In this document: positions 50,001 to 57,695 of the stretch, piece by piece
How the letters are laid out: every line of letters starts with the position of its first letter
Position numbering within the stretch: the stretch's first letter is position 1
From: UBA6115 sp050952935
GTDB lineage: Bacteria > Bacillota > Clostridia > Christensenellales > Aristaeellaceae
Reading direction: 5' to 3'
Assembly (NCBI GenBank): GCA_050952935.1
Contig: JBMNLS010000001.1
Coordinates: forward strand, 1,178,001-1,242,000
Length of the DNA stretch: 64,000 bases
Position numbers and translations under genes: made by a program
Notes under the pieces: model-generated
The model's database searches: none
Seen by the model: the letters and a program-made list of their open reading frames with translations, nothing else
Told to the model about the DNA's origin: nothing

Positions 50001-52384
50001 ATGGGGTTATTGTAGGTACCGGCTTTCGCGCCGCTCCATTTGAGTTTTCTGACTGCGCCTGGGGCCACCCCGCCGCCATTGACGACCTCAACCACAGAAG
50101 GGGCAGAAGGCGTGCTGACAACCGTGGTCGCTGTAGCGATTTTTGAGGACATGTCAGAGTGAATGCCCAGGTTGGTTCCCAGCGCAATCACACGGAAGGC
50201 ATGCGTCCCATTACCATTCTTGGTCTTGACAGACAAGCTGGTGGTTGTTTTGGGGAGGTCTGACCCCAATGCCGTATACGCTCCGCCGTCAACAGACCGC
50301 ATAACACGGTATCCGTTAACGGGGTTGTTGTACGTCGCGTTAGAGGCTCCACTCCAGCTGAGCGTTACATCCGCGTTTGGGGCAAGGTTAGATGTCGCTG
50401 AAAGCGATACAGTAGTGGGCGCGTTGGGCTTCGACACAGTGGTGGTCATAACCACTGTGTTAGACGCGGGGCTATCCCCGTGTGGGCCGTCCGCAATGAT
50501 GTAATACGACTTCTTTCCACCATTACTGGCATGCGCAGTGACGGTGAATGGAGAGGTACCATCTGTTCCAACACTTACCCAAGAACCACTATCGACTTTC
50601 TCGTATATTTTATATGTCGTGATGGCATTATTCGTGCCATTTTTAGCGCCAGACCAGGACAGACTCTGGGTGCTGCCTGGGGCAACATTTGTTGGGATGG
50701 AGGCTGTCGGTGCCGTGGGGTTCGTGACGGTGGTGGTTAGCGTATCATACGCCGTCGACTGGGCCGATAGCTTCTCGGCAGTGACTGTAGTTGCGCCGAT
50801 AGTACGGACATAGAACGTCTGCGTGCCGTTTGCAGCAAGCGAAGTGACCGTCATCGAGCCGTAGGTGTTTGACGTAACAACATCCGAGCCGTATTGGGTC
50901 AATGCGCCGCCGTTGACGGACACCATGACCCGGTAGCCGTAAATGGCGTTGTTGTGGGTGCCTGCGGACGCGCCGCTCCAGCTCAAGGTTTTGGCCGTGC
51001 TCCAGCCTACTGGAAGGTTGCTGTCATTCAGAGAGACACTGCTGGGCGGGTTCGGCTTCGTGACCTTTGTTACCAGCCCAACCGAACTCGAATAGGCATC
51101 GCTTCGTTGGCCTTTTACTTTTACACGGAAATACACCGTAGCGTTATTTGTTGTGCTTGCGGTTACCGGTGAGTAGGGAGAAGCAGAGTCATCCGCGAGT
51201 TTTGTCCAGGTACTGTTGTTTGTCGACGTTTGTATTTCGTATCCGGTGATAGCGTTGTTTGTCCCACCCGCCTGACCGCTCCAGGAGAGTGACGTCGTTC
51301 CGCCAGGGGCAAGATTATTTGCTCCAAGTGAAATCGAAGACGGAGCTGTGATGGCTCCGACATAACTCTTCATCGTATGGCTTGCCGTTGACAAGACGCT
51401 GTTCTGTTCCGCGATAACCTTCACCTTGTAGGTGTAGGAACTTCCGTTGGTGGCGTGGGATGTCACATCGGCATACGTGTTGGTCGTTTCAACAAGAACG
51501 GACGCGTAGTTGTCCCCGCTGTAGAACACCTGGTATTTGGAGATGGGGTTGTTCGTTCCACCGGACGCGCCGCTCCAAGATATCCTCTGGGTGGTGTTCA
51601 TGACGACATTGGTCGGGCCAGTCACGCTATTGGGCGCGGTGGCGTTCGTCCAGGTCGTTGTCAAGGTCGCGTATTTGCTGGACATATCGCTGTAATAGCT
51701 TGAACCAGCCGTTCCTTTTGCCACGATTTTGTAGTAGATTTTTCCGCCGTTTGTGGCGGAGGATGTCACGCTTGTGGGTGAAGTTGTGGAAGACTTCAGA
51801 AATGAAAATCCGCTTGTTGCAGAAGTGGTGCTATAGTATATATCATAGCCGTTAATGTCATTGTTCGTTCCGCCGCCGGCTCCGCTCCACGACAGGGAAG
51901 CTGTTTTGCTTTTGCCCGTACTTGTGGGAGATACAGTGACTGTCGTTGGCGCCGTGCATTTGGAGTAGGGAAGTGTGTAGTTAATTGTCAGCGTTACGTC
52001 TGAAAACGACAAGGAACTGGAACGACTTCCGACCGGGTGGTCTGTTGTTCCGTTGGCCTTAAAACGGAATTTCGCAGAGATTGTGTTATCGCCGGCTCCA
52101 AATGAAGCGGCGACTGCTGATGTCACATCAAGGCTGCCATTAAACGCGTAGTTGCTGCCCCCTTCGATGGCGACCGTTCGGATTGCCGCGCCAGTAGCGG
52201 GTGAACCTAGTGTCGCGGTCAGAACTGCGCTATTGATGGTTGAACCGGCGGTGATCCCCGTTATTGTGAAATCTTTGGTTGTCGAAGCAGTCGTTGGGGT
52301 CGTCATTCCCGGAGCAGGGTCTCTAACAACCGTCCACGTGCTGTTCAGATTAAAATTTGCTACAGTAAAAGTTGCTTGCGGCAT
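47030..52384 (-). CDS. Large phage tail fibre protein with fibronectin-III repeats
   Basis: A 1,784-residue structural protein. After a jelly-roll-like N-terminal domain of about 150 residues come seven fibronectin-III-type repeats, each with the core L-S-W-S-G-A-x-x-G-T-N-N-x-I-x-x-Y. Next are two or three Ig-like modules (SVTATGSESVTVTISP, PLTATGSASATATIAS), then a DUF859-like region (PSIASAAFVRSTSDGT, VFDFREGRAAFGGVA). The C-terminus contains collagen-free fibre repeats with His-x-His motifs (SSHTHV, TSHTHSY, SGHNHN, ASHTHNY, ASHNHS), which in other phage fibres bind metal in trimers. A 200-bp segment is repeated near 47220-47420 and 47740-47930. Start follows GGGGGTGAAGTAA. Confidence 0.85.
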   Translation of the reverse strand: MPQATFTVANFNLNSTWTVVRDPAPGMTTPTTASTTKDFTITGITAGSTINSAVLTATLGSPATGAAIRTVAIEGGSNYAFNGSLDVTSAVAASFGAGDNTISAKFRFKANGTTDHPVGSRSSSLSFSDVTLTINYTLPYSKCTAPTTVTVSPTSTGKSKTASLSWSGAGGGTNNDINGYDIYYSTTSATSGFSFLKSSTTSPTSVTSSATNGGKIYYKIVAKGTAGSSYYSDMSSKYATLTTTWTNATAPNSVTGPTNVVMNTTQRISWSGASGGTNNPISKYQVFYSGDNYASVLVETTNTYADVTSHATNGSSYTYKVKVIAEQNSVLSTASHTMKSYVGAITAPSSISLGANNLAPGGTTSLSWSGQAGGTNNAITGYEIQTSTNNSTWTKLADDSASPYSPVTASTTNNATVYFRVKVKGQRSDAYSSSVGLVTKVTKPNPPSSVSLNDSNLPVGWSTAKTLSWSGASAGTHNNAIYGYRVMVSVNGGALTQYGSDVVTSNTYGSMTVTSLAANGTQTFYVRTIGATTVTAEKLSAQSTAYDTLTTTVTNPTAPTASIPTNVAPGSTQSLSWSGAKNGTNNAITTYKIYEKVDSGSWVSVGTDGTSPFTVTAHASNGGKKSYYIIADGPHGDSPASNTVVMTTTVSKPNAPTTVSLSATSNLAPNADVTLSWSGASNATYNNPVNGYRVMRSVDGGAYTALGSDLPKTTTSLSVKTKNGNGTHAFRVIALGTNLGIHSDMSSKIATATTVVSTPSAPSVVEVVNGGGVAPGAVRKLKWSGAKAGTYNNPIKGYQVYRSSSPDSGYTAFGNAILTTNTYYEMNVEAPSADGATYYYKVATLGNTLSINSAMSSTKGILTTAKLPSTGTLNKTSVTATGSESVTVTISPQLTTYSHKVTWYINGTYTSGAITKAAGTTTDTYTVPQDWILATTPTTTSVVAKCKVETFDGTTSLGFNEYNFTVNVPGKSTFTLTGVPLTATGSASATATIASKYSGYKHTVVWSTTGYSQTHNVAAGTATQAYAIPKAWCNSVPNATSFTVTVTVTTIKVAGGGDMSLGSNSATFTASVPSDVVPSITSFTPTGVDQKWSLYVRTKSRVKWTPVAAGSYSSTIVSYKVENANLNSGVLAYSAGTSWTSGALNHSGPQTFTLTVTDSRGRTASTSGNITVTNYNAPSIASAAFVRSTSDGTINRTAGTYVNLTAAFTYSNIGTNAITAKAYYKEVGTSTWLPADGAAVTITGTAPNMLGSVTYGAGALTISKLYDVKVALTDAYSTVEVLNIVPTVTRVFDFREGRAAFGGVAAIDNSLQVPVGWKMHIGGNEVFHEGRTVPIANGGTGATNAATARTNLGITLGNLGVTATAAELNKLDGVTATTAQLNFVTGVTSAIQTQLNGKAASSHTHVKANITDFPTSMPASDVYAWAKAANKPTYTHTEVGAAAASHGTHVPAPQTANNAVYLRNDNTWQTITAAKIGAAATSHTHSYAPLTGAGTSGTWGISITGNAASATKLATARTLTIGSTGKTFNGSANVSWSLAEIGAAASGHNHNGTYASVGYNNAYAYLGGTYVSGGNEKPNYFGSGKLKLQMLSGGNLGGGVGWNDVLWMSSYTGADVKPSNALILGKSSDYIGFVRQNYDATAWGTVRTILHSGNYNSYAPTKTGTGASGTWGISITGNAASATKAATLTTARTLTIGSTGKTFNGSANVSWSLAEIGAAAASHTHNYAAASHNHSAANITSGSFPVAVRAATGTDYSTRRPRNISAGTGGASGGSNGDIYIKYS

Positions 52385-52401
52385 TTACTTCACCCCCTTT
52401 T

Positions 52402-55400
52402 TTAAGTTGTTCGTTGGGCTTCCCATGTGCAGACAAGCCCGTCGTCAAACACGTCGAGCGTCATGTAGCCCTCTTCGTCGTTTCCGATGACGAGTTGGTT
52501 GGTTAATTGGGACGAGTCGATTTTGAGCATATTGTTTGAGATAGATGCGATGGCTTTCCCGTCCTGCTTAAATGCCATCATGGTGTTATCCAGCGTCATC
52601 TCAAAGGGGGAATTCGACTTGCCGATGGTTAGGCCATTGATATCGAACCTTTGCCAGGTTGATACAGATTCTTTGTATTCATTGAGCTGGTCGAGTATCT
52701 GGTTTGCGTAGGTTCTTTCCTCTGTGATTTCAGCTGTGATGCCGGTTCGCTCTACCTGAAACAGGGTCGAGAATTGCGTATCGACATAGCCCTCTGTGGC
52801 AAGACCTATGAGTTGGGATTTATCGGCCTTGTCGCCGATCATGTCCTCCACTTTGAGGCGGATGGTGTCATTGCTCGATAAATCCAACGCCTGTCCAAAT
52901 CCCGCGGCCAGGTGGTTGACAGTGATTTGCCCGGCCTCAATGTTGTCCGCTAGAACGGCTCCTACGCCCAGTTTGCCGGCGGTGATGGACCCGGACAGAA
53001 TGTGATTAGCATTTATCTGATTCGCCCCAATATGCTTTGCGGAGATGGTATCCGCGATAATCTTGTCCGCGTGAACGGTGTTGTCCTCCAGAACATAGCC
53101 GTCCAGCGTGCTCACATTGGTGGACACAAGGTCGCCGATGTTGTTGAGCTGATAAATGATGGAGTTTTCTGAGCCTGTGAAGAGCAGCCGCTCAACAGAC
53201 AGGGTTCCCGCGCTGATTTTATTAGCCGACAGGTTCCCTATTAAAGCATCGGTAATGCTGCCTTCCTTGATATGGACGGTGTCAATGACGCTATTGTCAA
53301 TCATCCCCTCACCAATAAGAACGCTGTTAATCTTTGCGAAGTCTATACCGGCAGCGCTGATGTGGGCATTGGTTATCTGGGCCTCGCCAATCTTAGCGGA
53401 GATGATGCTGCCGTCCTCAATCTCGACTGAGCCGATGGCCGCGAATCCTATATTGGCCCTTTTAATCTCGCCGTCCCCGATTTTTGCCGACACAATGGCC
53501 GCGTCCTGAATGTTTGCGGTGTCTACGGCCAGCAGGCCAATTTTTGCGTTGGTAACAGCCCCGTTTTCAATTTTTGCCGTGGTGACAGCGAGGTCCTGAA
53601 GCTTAAGGGAATCGACCGCCAGATTGTCAATCTTGGCATTGGTGATGGCTGCGTCAGCAATCTTGGCTGTGATGATGTTGGCGTCGGCAATCTTGGCGCT
53701 GACAATGGCCGCGTCATCAATCTGCGCCGTCTTGATGGCGGCGTCAGCGATGTGCCCCGTGTCAACTGCAAGAGAGGCAATCTTGGCGCCGTCTACTGCC
53801 AGATTGGCTATCTTCGCATTGGTGATGGCGGCGTCTGCGATATGAGCAGATTGGACAGCCAGAAGGTCAATGTTGCCCTCTTTAATAGCTGCCACGCCGA
53901 TTTTCGCGGTGGTAATTGCGCCGTTCTCAATGATGGCGCTGTCAGCTATGATGGTATTGGCTGCGATGTTGTCGGCAGTTATGCCGCCGGTTTTGATGTG
54001 CTCTGCGGAAATTTTATAAGCATCTAGTTCGCCGGAGGTCACTAGCCTGTCTGCGGTGATGGATCCAGTTGCGATGTTTGATGCCTGGATGGTCTCGACG
54101 CCCAGGTGACTGCCCGTGATGGTTTCGGCTTGAATCTTGTCGCCCGTAATCGTCTCGCCGATGATATGCCGGCCTTCGATAATATTTCCCTGGATATGAA
54201 GACCTGTGATTGCTCCAGAGTTAATGTGATTACTCTCAATCTGACTCGCACCAATGTTTCCAGCCAGAATTTTCTTAGCCTCGACTTCACCGGCGTATAG
54301 ATAGTCAGAAGTTATTTTATTTGCTTCGATTTCCCCAGAATAGAGCTTTTCCGAGGTAATAGTCCCCGCCAGAATATGTTCTGCAACAACCTGCCCCGCT
54401 TCGATATGTTCGGTCTTGATGGAGTTGGCGGCAAGGTGGTTTGCATTAATCTGGTCGGCGCCTATGCTGTCGGCCTTTATCTTCTGGGCATCAATCTCTC
54501 CCGCGTATATCAAATCGCCGGTAATGGTCCCGCCCTCTAACAGGTTGCCGGTTAGGCTCCCCGTCTGGATATGCGTTCCGGTGATTGACCCGCCAACAAT
54601 ATTTGTTCCCGTGATTGTCTCGCCCGCGATGTTCGTGCCGGTGATGGTCTGCCCCGCTATGTTCTCTCCCGTGATAGTGAGGCCGGCTATCTTGTCGCCC
54701 GTGATGGTTCCGGCCGATATATGGTCGGCAGTAATTGACTCAGCCCCGATACGCTGGGCATCGATTGTGCCAGCCGTTATTTTTTCAGCGCTCAGGTCAT
54801 AGATTTTAGCGTTTGTGATCGAGCCGTCGATAATATGAGCTGCCACAATACTCGCGTCCTGTATGTTGGCCGTCCCAATGGCAGCAAGGCCAATCTTCGC
54901 ATTTGTGATGGCAGCGTCGCCAATCTTTGCCGTCGTAATAGCCGCATCTTCGATTTTGGCACTGGTAATCGCCGCATCACCAATCTTTGCATTTGTAATG
55001 GCGGCGTCAATGATCTTGGCGCTGTCAATCGCAGCGTCCTTGATGTTCGCCGTGTCGATCGCCGCGATGCCTATCTTGGCGTTGACAATGGCAGCGTCCA
55101 GTATGTGCGCCGTATCGATCGCCGCGTTCTGGATGTGCGCCGAGCCAATGGCTGCAGTCTTCACCTGCAGGGAACCAATGGAAGCAGTCTGCAAATGTCC
55201 GGTGCCAACAGAGCCCATGGCGAGCTTCATCCCTTTGATGCCGCCGGCTGGCAGTTGGCGCGGAGAGATCATGCTGCCGGCGATCGTCTCAGATGCCATG
55301 CCCAGCGTCATCTTGGCGTAGCGCTTTAGCAGGCAGTCGTAGCTGTACTCAGTCATCCGTAAGGCAACTTCCAGGCTCAGGGTCTTCACGATCACACGCA

Positions 55401-56622
55401 CACTGTCGCCCAGGAAGATGTCCGTCAGGGGCTTGTACTCCGCGTACTCCTGGGTATCCGCGACGTTGATGAAGTCCACGTCAATGGAGATGTCCGGCAG
55501 ATCGCAGCCCTTGTCATACTCCGCGTGTGCCGCGGCCCGGAGTTTGTCCTTGGCCTGGGCGAGGGTCAGGTCGTCCCCAACCTTGGCGTCGCTGACCGGC
55601 AGGTGGATCCAGCGCGGGTGCGGATAGGCGCCGATGTTTGGGCTGTCGACGTACTTTTCATCCAGCAGAAGGACACTGCCGTCCTCGTTCTCGCCGGTCG
55701 GAACGATGCGGGTGACCACATTGGCATCGTCTACGTCATAGCTGATGCCCAGCAGGTTCTTGCCCTGCCGGATCTGGATGTCGGTGTCCCTGCCCACCCG
55801 CTTGACGGCATAAAGGTCGTACCAGTCCCGGGCCAGCTCCCCACTGACCTTCTCCAGCAGCCCGCCTTCGCCCAGGAGCGCTTCCATGGGATTGGTGTTC
55901 TCAAAACTCAGGTCTTCCACGCCCTGCGTGAGGTCCGAGTACATCTGGAAGTTGTGCACGGTCTGGCAGTCATTGAAGATGCCTTCAGCCACAATGGCTC
56001 CCGCGGTACCCTTGACCGGCTTGTACTGGTAGATCATGTTGTCCATGAGGTCATAGGACAGGTGCCGGGCGAAGGCCGTGACCTGCGTAAGCTCAGGCAC
56101 GATGCGGTAGATCCGGAAAGGCTGGTCCCGCAGTTGCCTGGGCGCCACAATCTGGCCGGTTGCGGTCACGTTGGTGATCTCCGTCCGGACAAACACCAGG
56201 TACTCGCTGCCCATCCAGCCGCGCTTGCCGTCTGGGGCAATGACCTCAAAGAAGTCCGGGTTCGCTGTGCTGATCACCTGCACTTCCTGCCCGGTCTTGT
56301 ACTTGGCAAGGCTAGGCGAACTGCGCGTCGCGCGGCACCAAAGGTTCAACAGTCCGCCATGAAAGGTCCGGACACGGTAAATGTCTTTGCCTTCGGACTG
56401 CTGCATCAGCTTTACGCGTGGGGTCATGGCTGCCGGGACTGGCGCTTTCACGATGCTGCCAACCTGCAGCCAGGACCATTTGTCCCGATCGTCCAGGGGA
56501 TGCACCAGTTGCAGTTCCCACTCGCCGTTGAGCGTTTCGTTGACCAGGCAGGAAGAGGGTGCTAAGGCGCACAGCCCATTGCTGCTGAAGTCCGTTGCGT
56601 CAGCGGGGAAGATGGAGATCAT
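52402..56622 (-). CDS. Tail endopeptidase-like (Tal) protein with giant pentapeptide-repeat domain
   Basis: A 1,406-residue tail-tip protein. Residues 1-460 match the N-terminal part of siphovirus tail endopeptidase/Tal proteins (MISIFPADATDFSSNGL, then NGEWELQLVHPLDD), with a small SH3-like insertion near 115-155 (YKTGQEVQVISTANPDFFEVI). From about residue 470 to 1,240 the chain is almost entirely A-x-(I/L)-x-x pentapeptides, often paired as decapeptides such as DAAITNAKIG and later GTITGDKIAG. This predicts a quadrilateral beta-helix of roughly 150 pentapeptides. The last 165 residues form a coiled-coil linker and a beta-rich tail. It follows the distal tail protein gene directly. Confidence 0.85.
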   Translation of the reverse strand: MISIFPADATDFSSNGLCALAPSSCLVNETLNGEWELQLVHPLDDRDKWSWLQVGSIVKAPVPAAMTPRVKLMQQSEGKDIYRVRTFHGGLLNLWCRATRSSPSLAKYKTGQEVQVISTANPDFFEVIAPDGKRGWMGSEYLVFVRTEITNVTATGQIVAPRQLRDQPFRIYRIVPELTQVTAFARHLSYDLMDNMIYQYKPVKGTAGAIVAEGIFNDCQTVHNFQMYSDLTQGVEDLSFENTNPMEALLGEGGLLEKVSGELARDWYDLYAVKRVGRDTDIQIRQGKNLLGISYDVDDANVVTRIVPTGENEDGSVLLLDEKYVDSPNIGAYPHPRWIHLPVSDAKVGDDLTLAQAKDKLRAAAHAEYDKGCDLPDISIDVDFINVADTQEYAEYKPLTDIFLGDSVRVIVKTLSLEVALRMTEYSYDCLLKRYAKMTLGMASETIAGSMISPRQLPAGGIKGMKLAMGSVGTGHLQTASIGSLQVKTAAIGSAHIQNAAIDTAHILDAAIVNAKIGIAAIDTANIKDAAIDSAKIIDAAITNAKIGDAAITSAKIEDAAITTAKIGDAAITNAKIGLAAIGTANIQDASIVAAHIIDGSITNAKIYDLSAEKITAGTIDAQRIGAESITADHISAGTITGDKIAGLTITGENIAGQTITGTNIAGETITGTNIVGGSITGTHIQTGSLTGNLLEGGTITGDLIYAGEIDAQKIKADSIGADQINANHLAANSIKTEHIEAGQVVAEHILAGTITSEKLYSGEIEANKITSDYLYAGEVEAKKILAGNIGASQIESNHINSGAITGLHIQGNIIEGRHIIGETITGDKIQAETITGSHLGVETIQASNIATGSITADRLVTSGELDAYKISAEHIKTGGITADNIAANTIIADSAIIENGAITTAKIGVAAIKEGNIDLLAVQSAHIADAAITNAKIANLAVDGAKIASLAVDTGHIADAAIKTAQIDDAAIVSAKIADANIITAKIADAAITNAKIDNLAVDSLKLQDLAVTTAKIENGAVTNAKIGLLAVDTANIQDAAIVSAKIGDGEIKRANIGFAAIGSVEIEDGSIISAKIGEAQITNAHISAAGIDFAKINSVLIGEGMIDNSVIDTVHIKEGSITDALIGNLSANKISAGTLSVERLLFTGSENSIIYQLNNIGDLVSTNVSTLDGYVLEDNTVHADKIIADTISAKHIGANQINANHILSGSITAGKLGVGAVLADNIEAGQITVNHLAAGFGQALDLSSNDTIRLKVEDMIGDKADKSQLIGLATEGYVDTQFSTLFQVERTGITAEITEERTYANQILDQLNEYKESVSTWQRFDINGLTIGKSNSPFEMTLDNTMMAFKQDGKAIASISNNMLKIDSSQLTNQLVIGNDEEGYMTLDVFDDGLVCTWEAQRTT

Positions 56623-56637
56623 GTGTGCCCTCCCTTC

Positions 56638-57342
56638 TTAGAGCGTGCGCCAGTTGGGCGTGATGACGATCTGCGTGACACCGCCCGTCCAGCTGATAAG
56701 GTTCTGGCCGGTATGCAGCAGCGGGTAATCGCCTGTCATGTGGTTGTTGTAGGAGGTGTAGTTCTTGTAGGTTTCCATGAGCGGGGTATCGATGGTCACG
56801 ATGCCTGTCAGCCCCAGCACCTCGATGTAGCTGGCGCCAACCGTGATCTGCGCATCGCCTGTCAGCGTGACCTTGAGGATTGGCTCGGCAAACACGGAGC
56901 CTACGTTGTTCACATAGGTGCCAGAGGCGGTCACGGTGATGTTGGGGATGCCCGACAGGTAGAAGAAGGGCTGGCAGCGGAAGGTGACGGAGAACCGCCT
57001 GTGCGGGTTCCCGCGCAGGATCTGTTCCAGGGAGATCTGGTTCACGATGCGGGCATAATAAAAGCCACCCTGCCGATTGGCGAAGGTGACCTTGTCGTCG
57101 CCCTTGAGCCAGGCGAGGATCGTGTTGAGCTGGGAAGTGTCGGTGACGACGCACTCCACGGTCAGGAGGAAATCGTCATACACATCCACGCCTTCCAGGG
57201 TGATCAGGGTGCCGCTCCGTCCAGGCACCGAGGTGAAGACAGCGCGCTCCGGCGGGCGGATGATCTCCGGCTGCTGGGCGACGCAGATACCATAGCTGGT
57301 GCAGCGCGTTCCCTTCCATTCAAACCAGTCGTTCAAAGGCAT
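56638..57342 (-). CDS. Distal tail protein (Dit)
   Basis: A 234-residue siphovirus baseplate hub component. Its N-terminus (LNDWFEWKGTRCTSYGICVAQQPEIIRPPERAVFTSVPGRSG-type) and TLEGVDVYDDFLLTVECVV match clostridial Dit/tail-component proteins, and the C-terminal half is a beta-sandwich ending in an ITPNWRTL arm. Gene order, right after the tape measure and before the endopeptidase-like protein, agrees. The start is uncertain: ATG 57342 has GGAGGG directly against it, and TTG at 57375 is an alternative. Confidence 0.83.
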   Translation of the reverse strand: MPLNDWFEWKGTRCTSYGICVAQQPEIIRPPERAVFTSVPGRSGTLITLEGVDVYDDFLLTVECVVTDTSQLNTILAWLKGDDKVTFANRQGGFYYARIVNQISLEQILRGNPHRRFSVTFRCQPFFYLSGIPNITVTASGTYVNNVGSVFAEPILKVTLTGDAQITVGASYIEVLGLTGIVTIDTPLMETYKNYTSYNNHMTGDYPLLHTGQNLISWTGGVTQIVITPNWRTL

Positions 57343-57406
57343 CCCTCCAATCAAAAAGCCCTTACCCGTCGGCAAGAGCGCATGTCGTTATGAGGCTTGG
57401 GTGAGT

Positions 57407-57634
57407 TTACAGCTTTCGGATCACATCGACGCCATAGATCGCAGCCAGGCAGGACCCATTGTCCCACTGGATGTGAATGCCGCCTGCGTCATCGATGTGG
57501 ACCACCTTTCCACTGTCACCGGGTTTAAGCCGGGTGTAGGGATCGTCCATCTTTTCCAGCACGACGCGCGTACCGGTTGGGTATAAGCTTTTCAGCCTCT
57601 CGATTGTCCTCTGGTCGGGAAACTCATTGAACAT
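57407..57634 (-). CDS. DUF4314 protein
   Basis: A 75-residue single-domain protein of the DUF4314 family. It shows TIERLKSLYPTGTRVVLEKMDDPYTRLKPG, then GKVVHIDDAGGIHIQWDNG, the pattern of a small SH3-like barrel found in Firmicute phages and plasmids. It lies between the tape measure and Dit genes, an unusual place for a non-structural protein. ATG at 57634 follows GGAGGTTGAGAGG. Function is unknown. Confidence 0.85.
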   Translation of the reverse strand: MFNEFPDQRTIERLKSLYPTGTRVVLEKMDDPYTRLKPGDSGKVVHIDDAGGIHIQWDNGSCLAAIYGVDVIRKL

Positions 57635-57695
57635 CCTCTCAACCTCCTTTCATGCGTATCAATCACTCTGTTTCCGTGCTATTGCAAGTCATACT

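Noticed and set aside
52402..56622. CRISPR-like array suggested by the dense short repeats
   Set aside because: The periodicity is 15 or 30 bases in frame and encodes pentapeptide repeats; there are no constant repeats with unique spacers and no cas genes.
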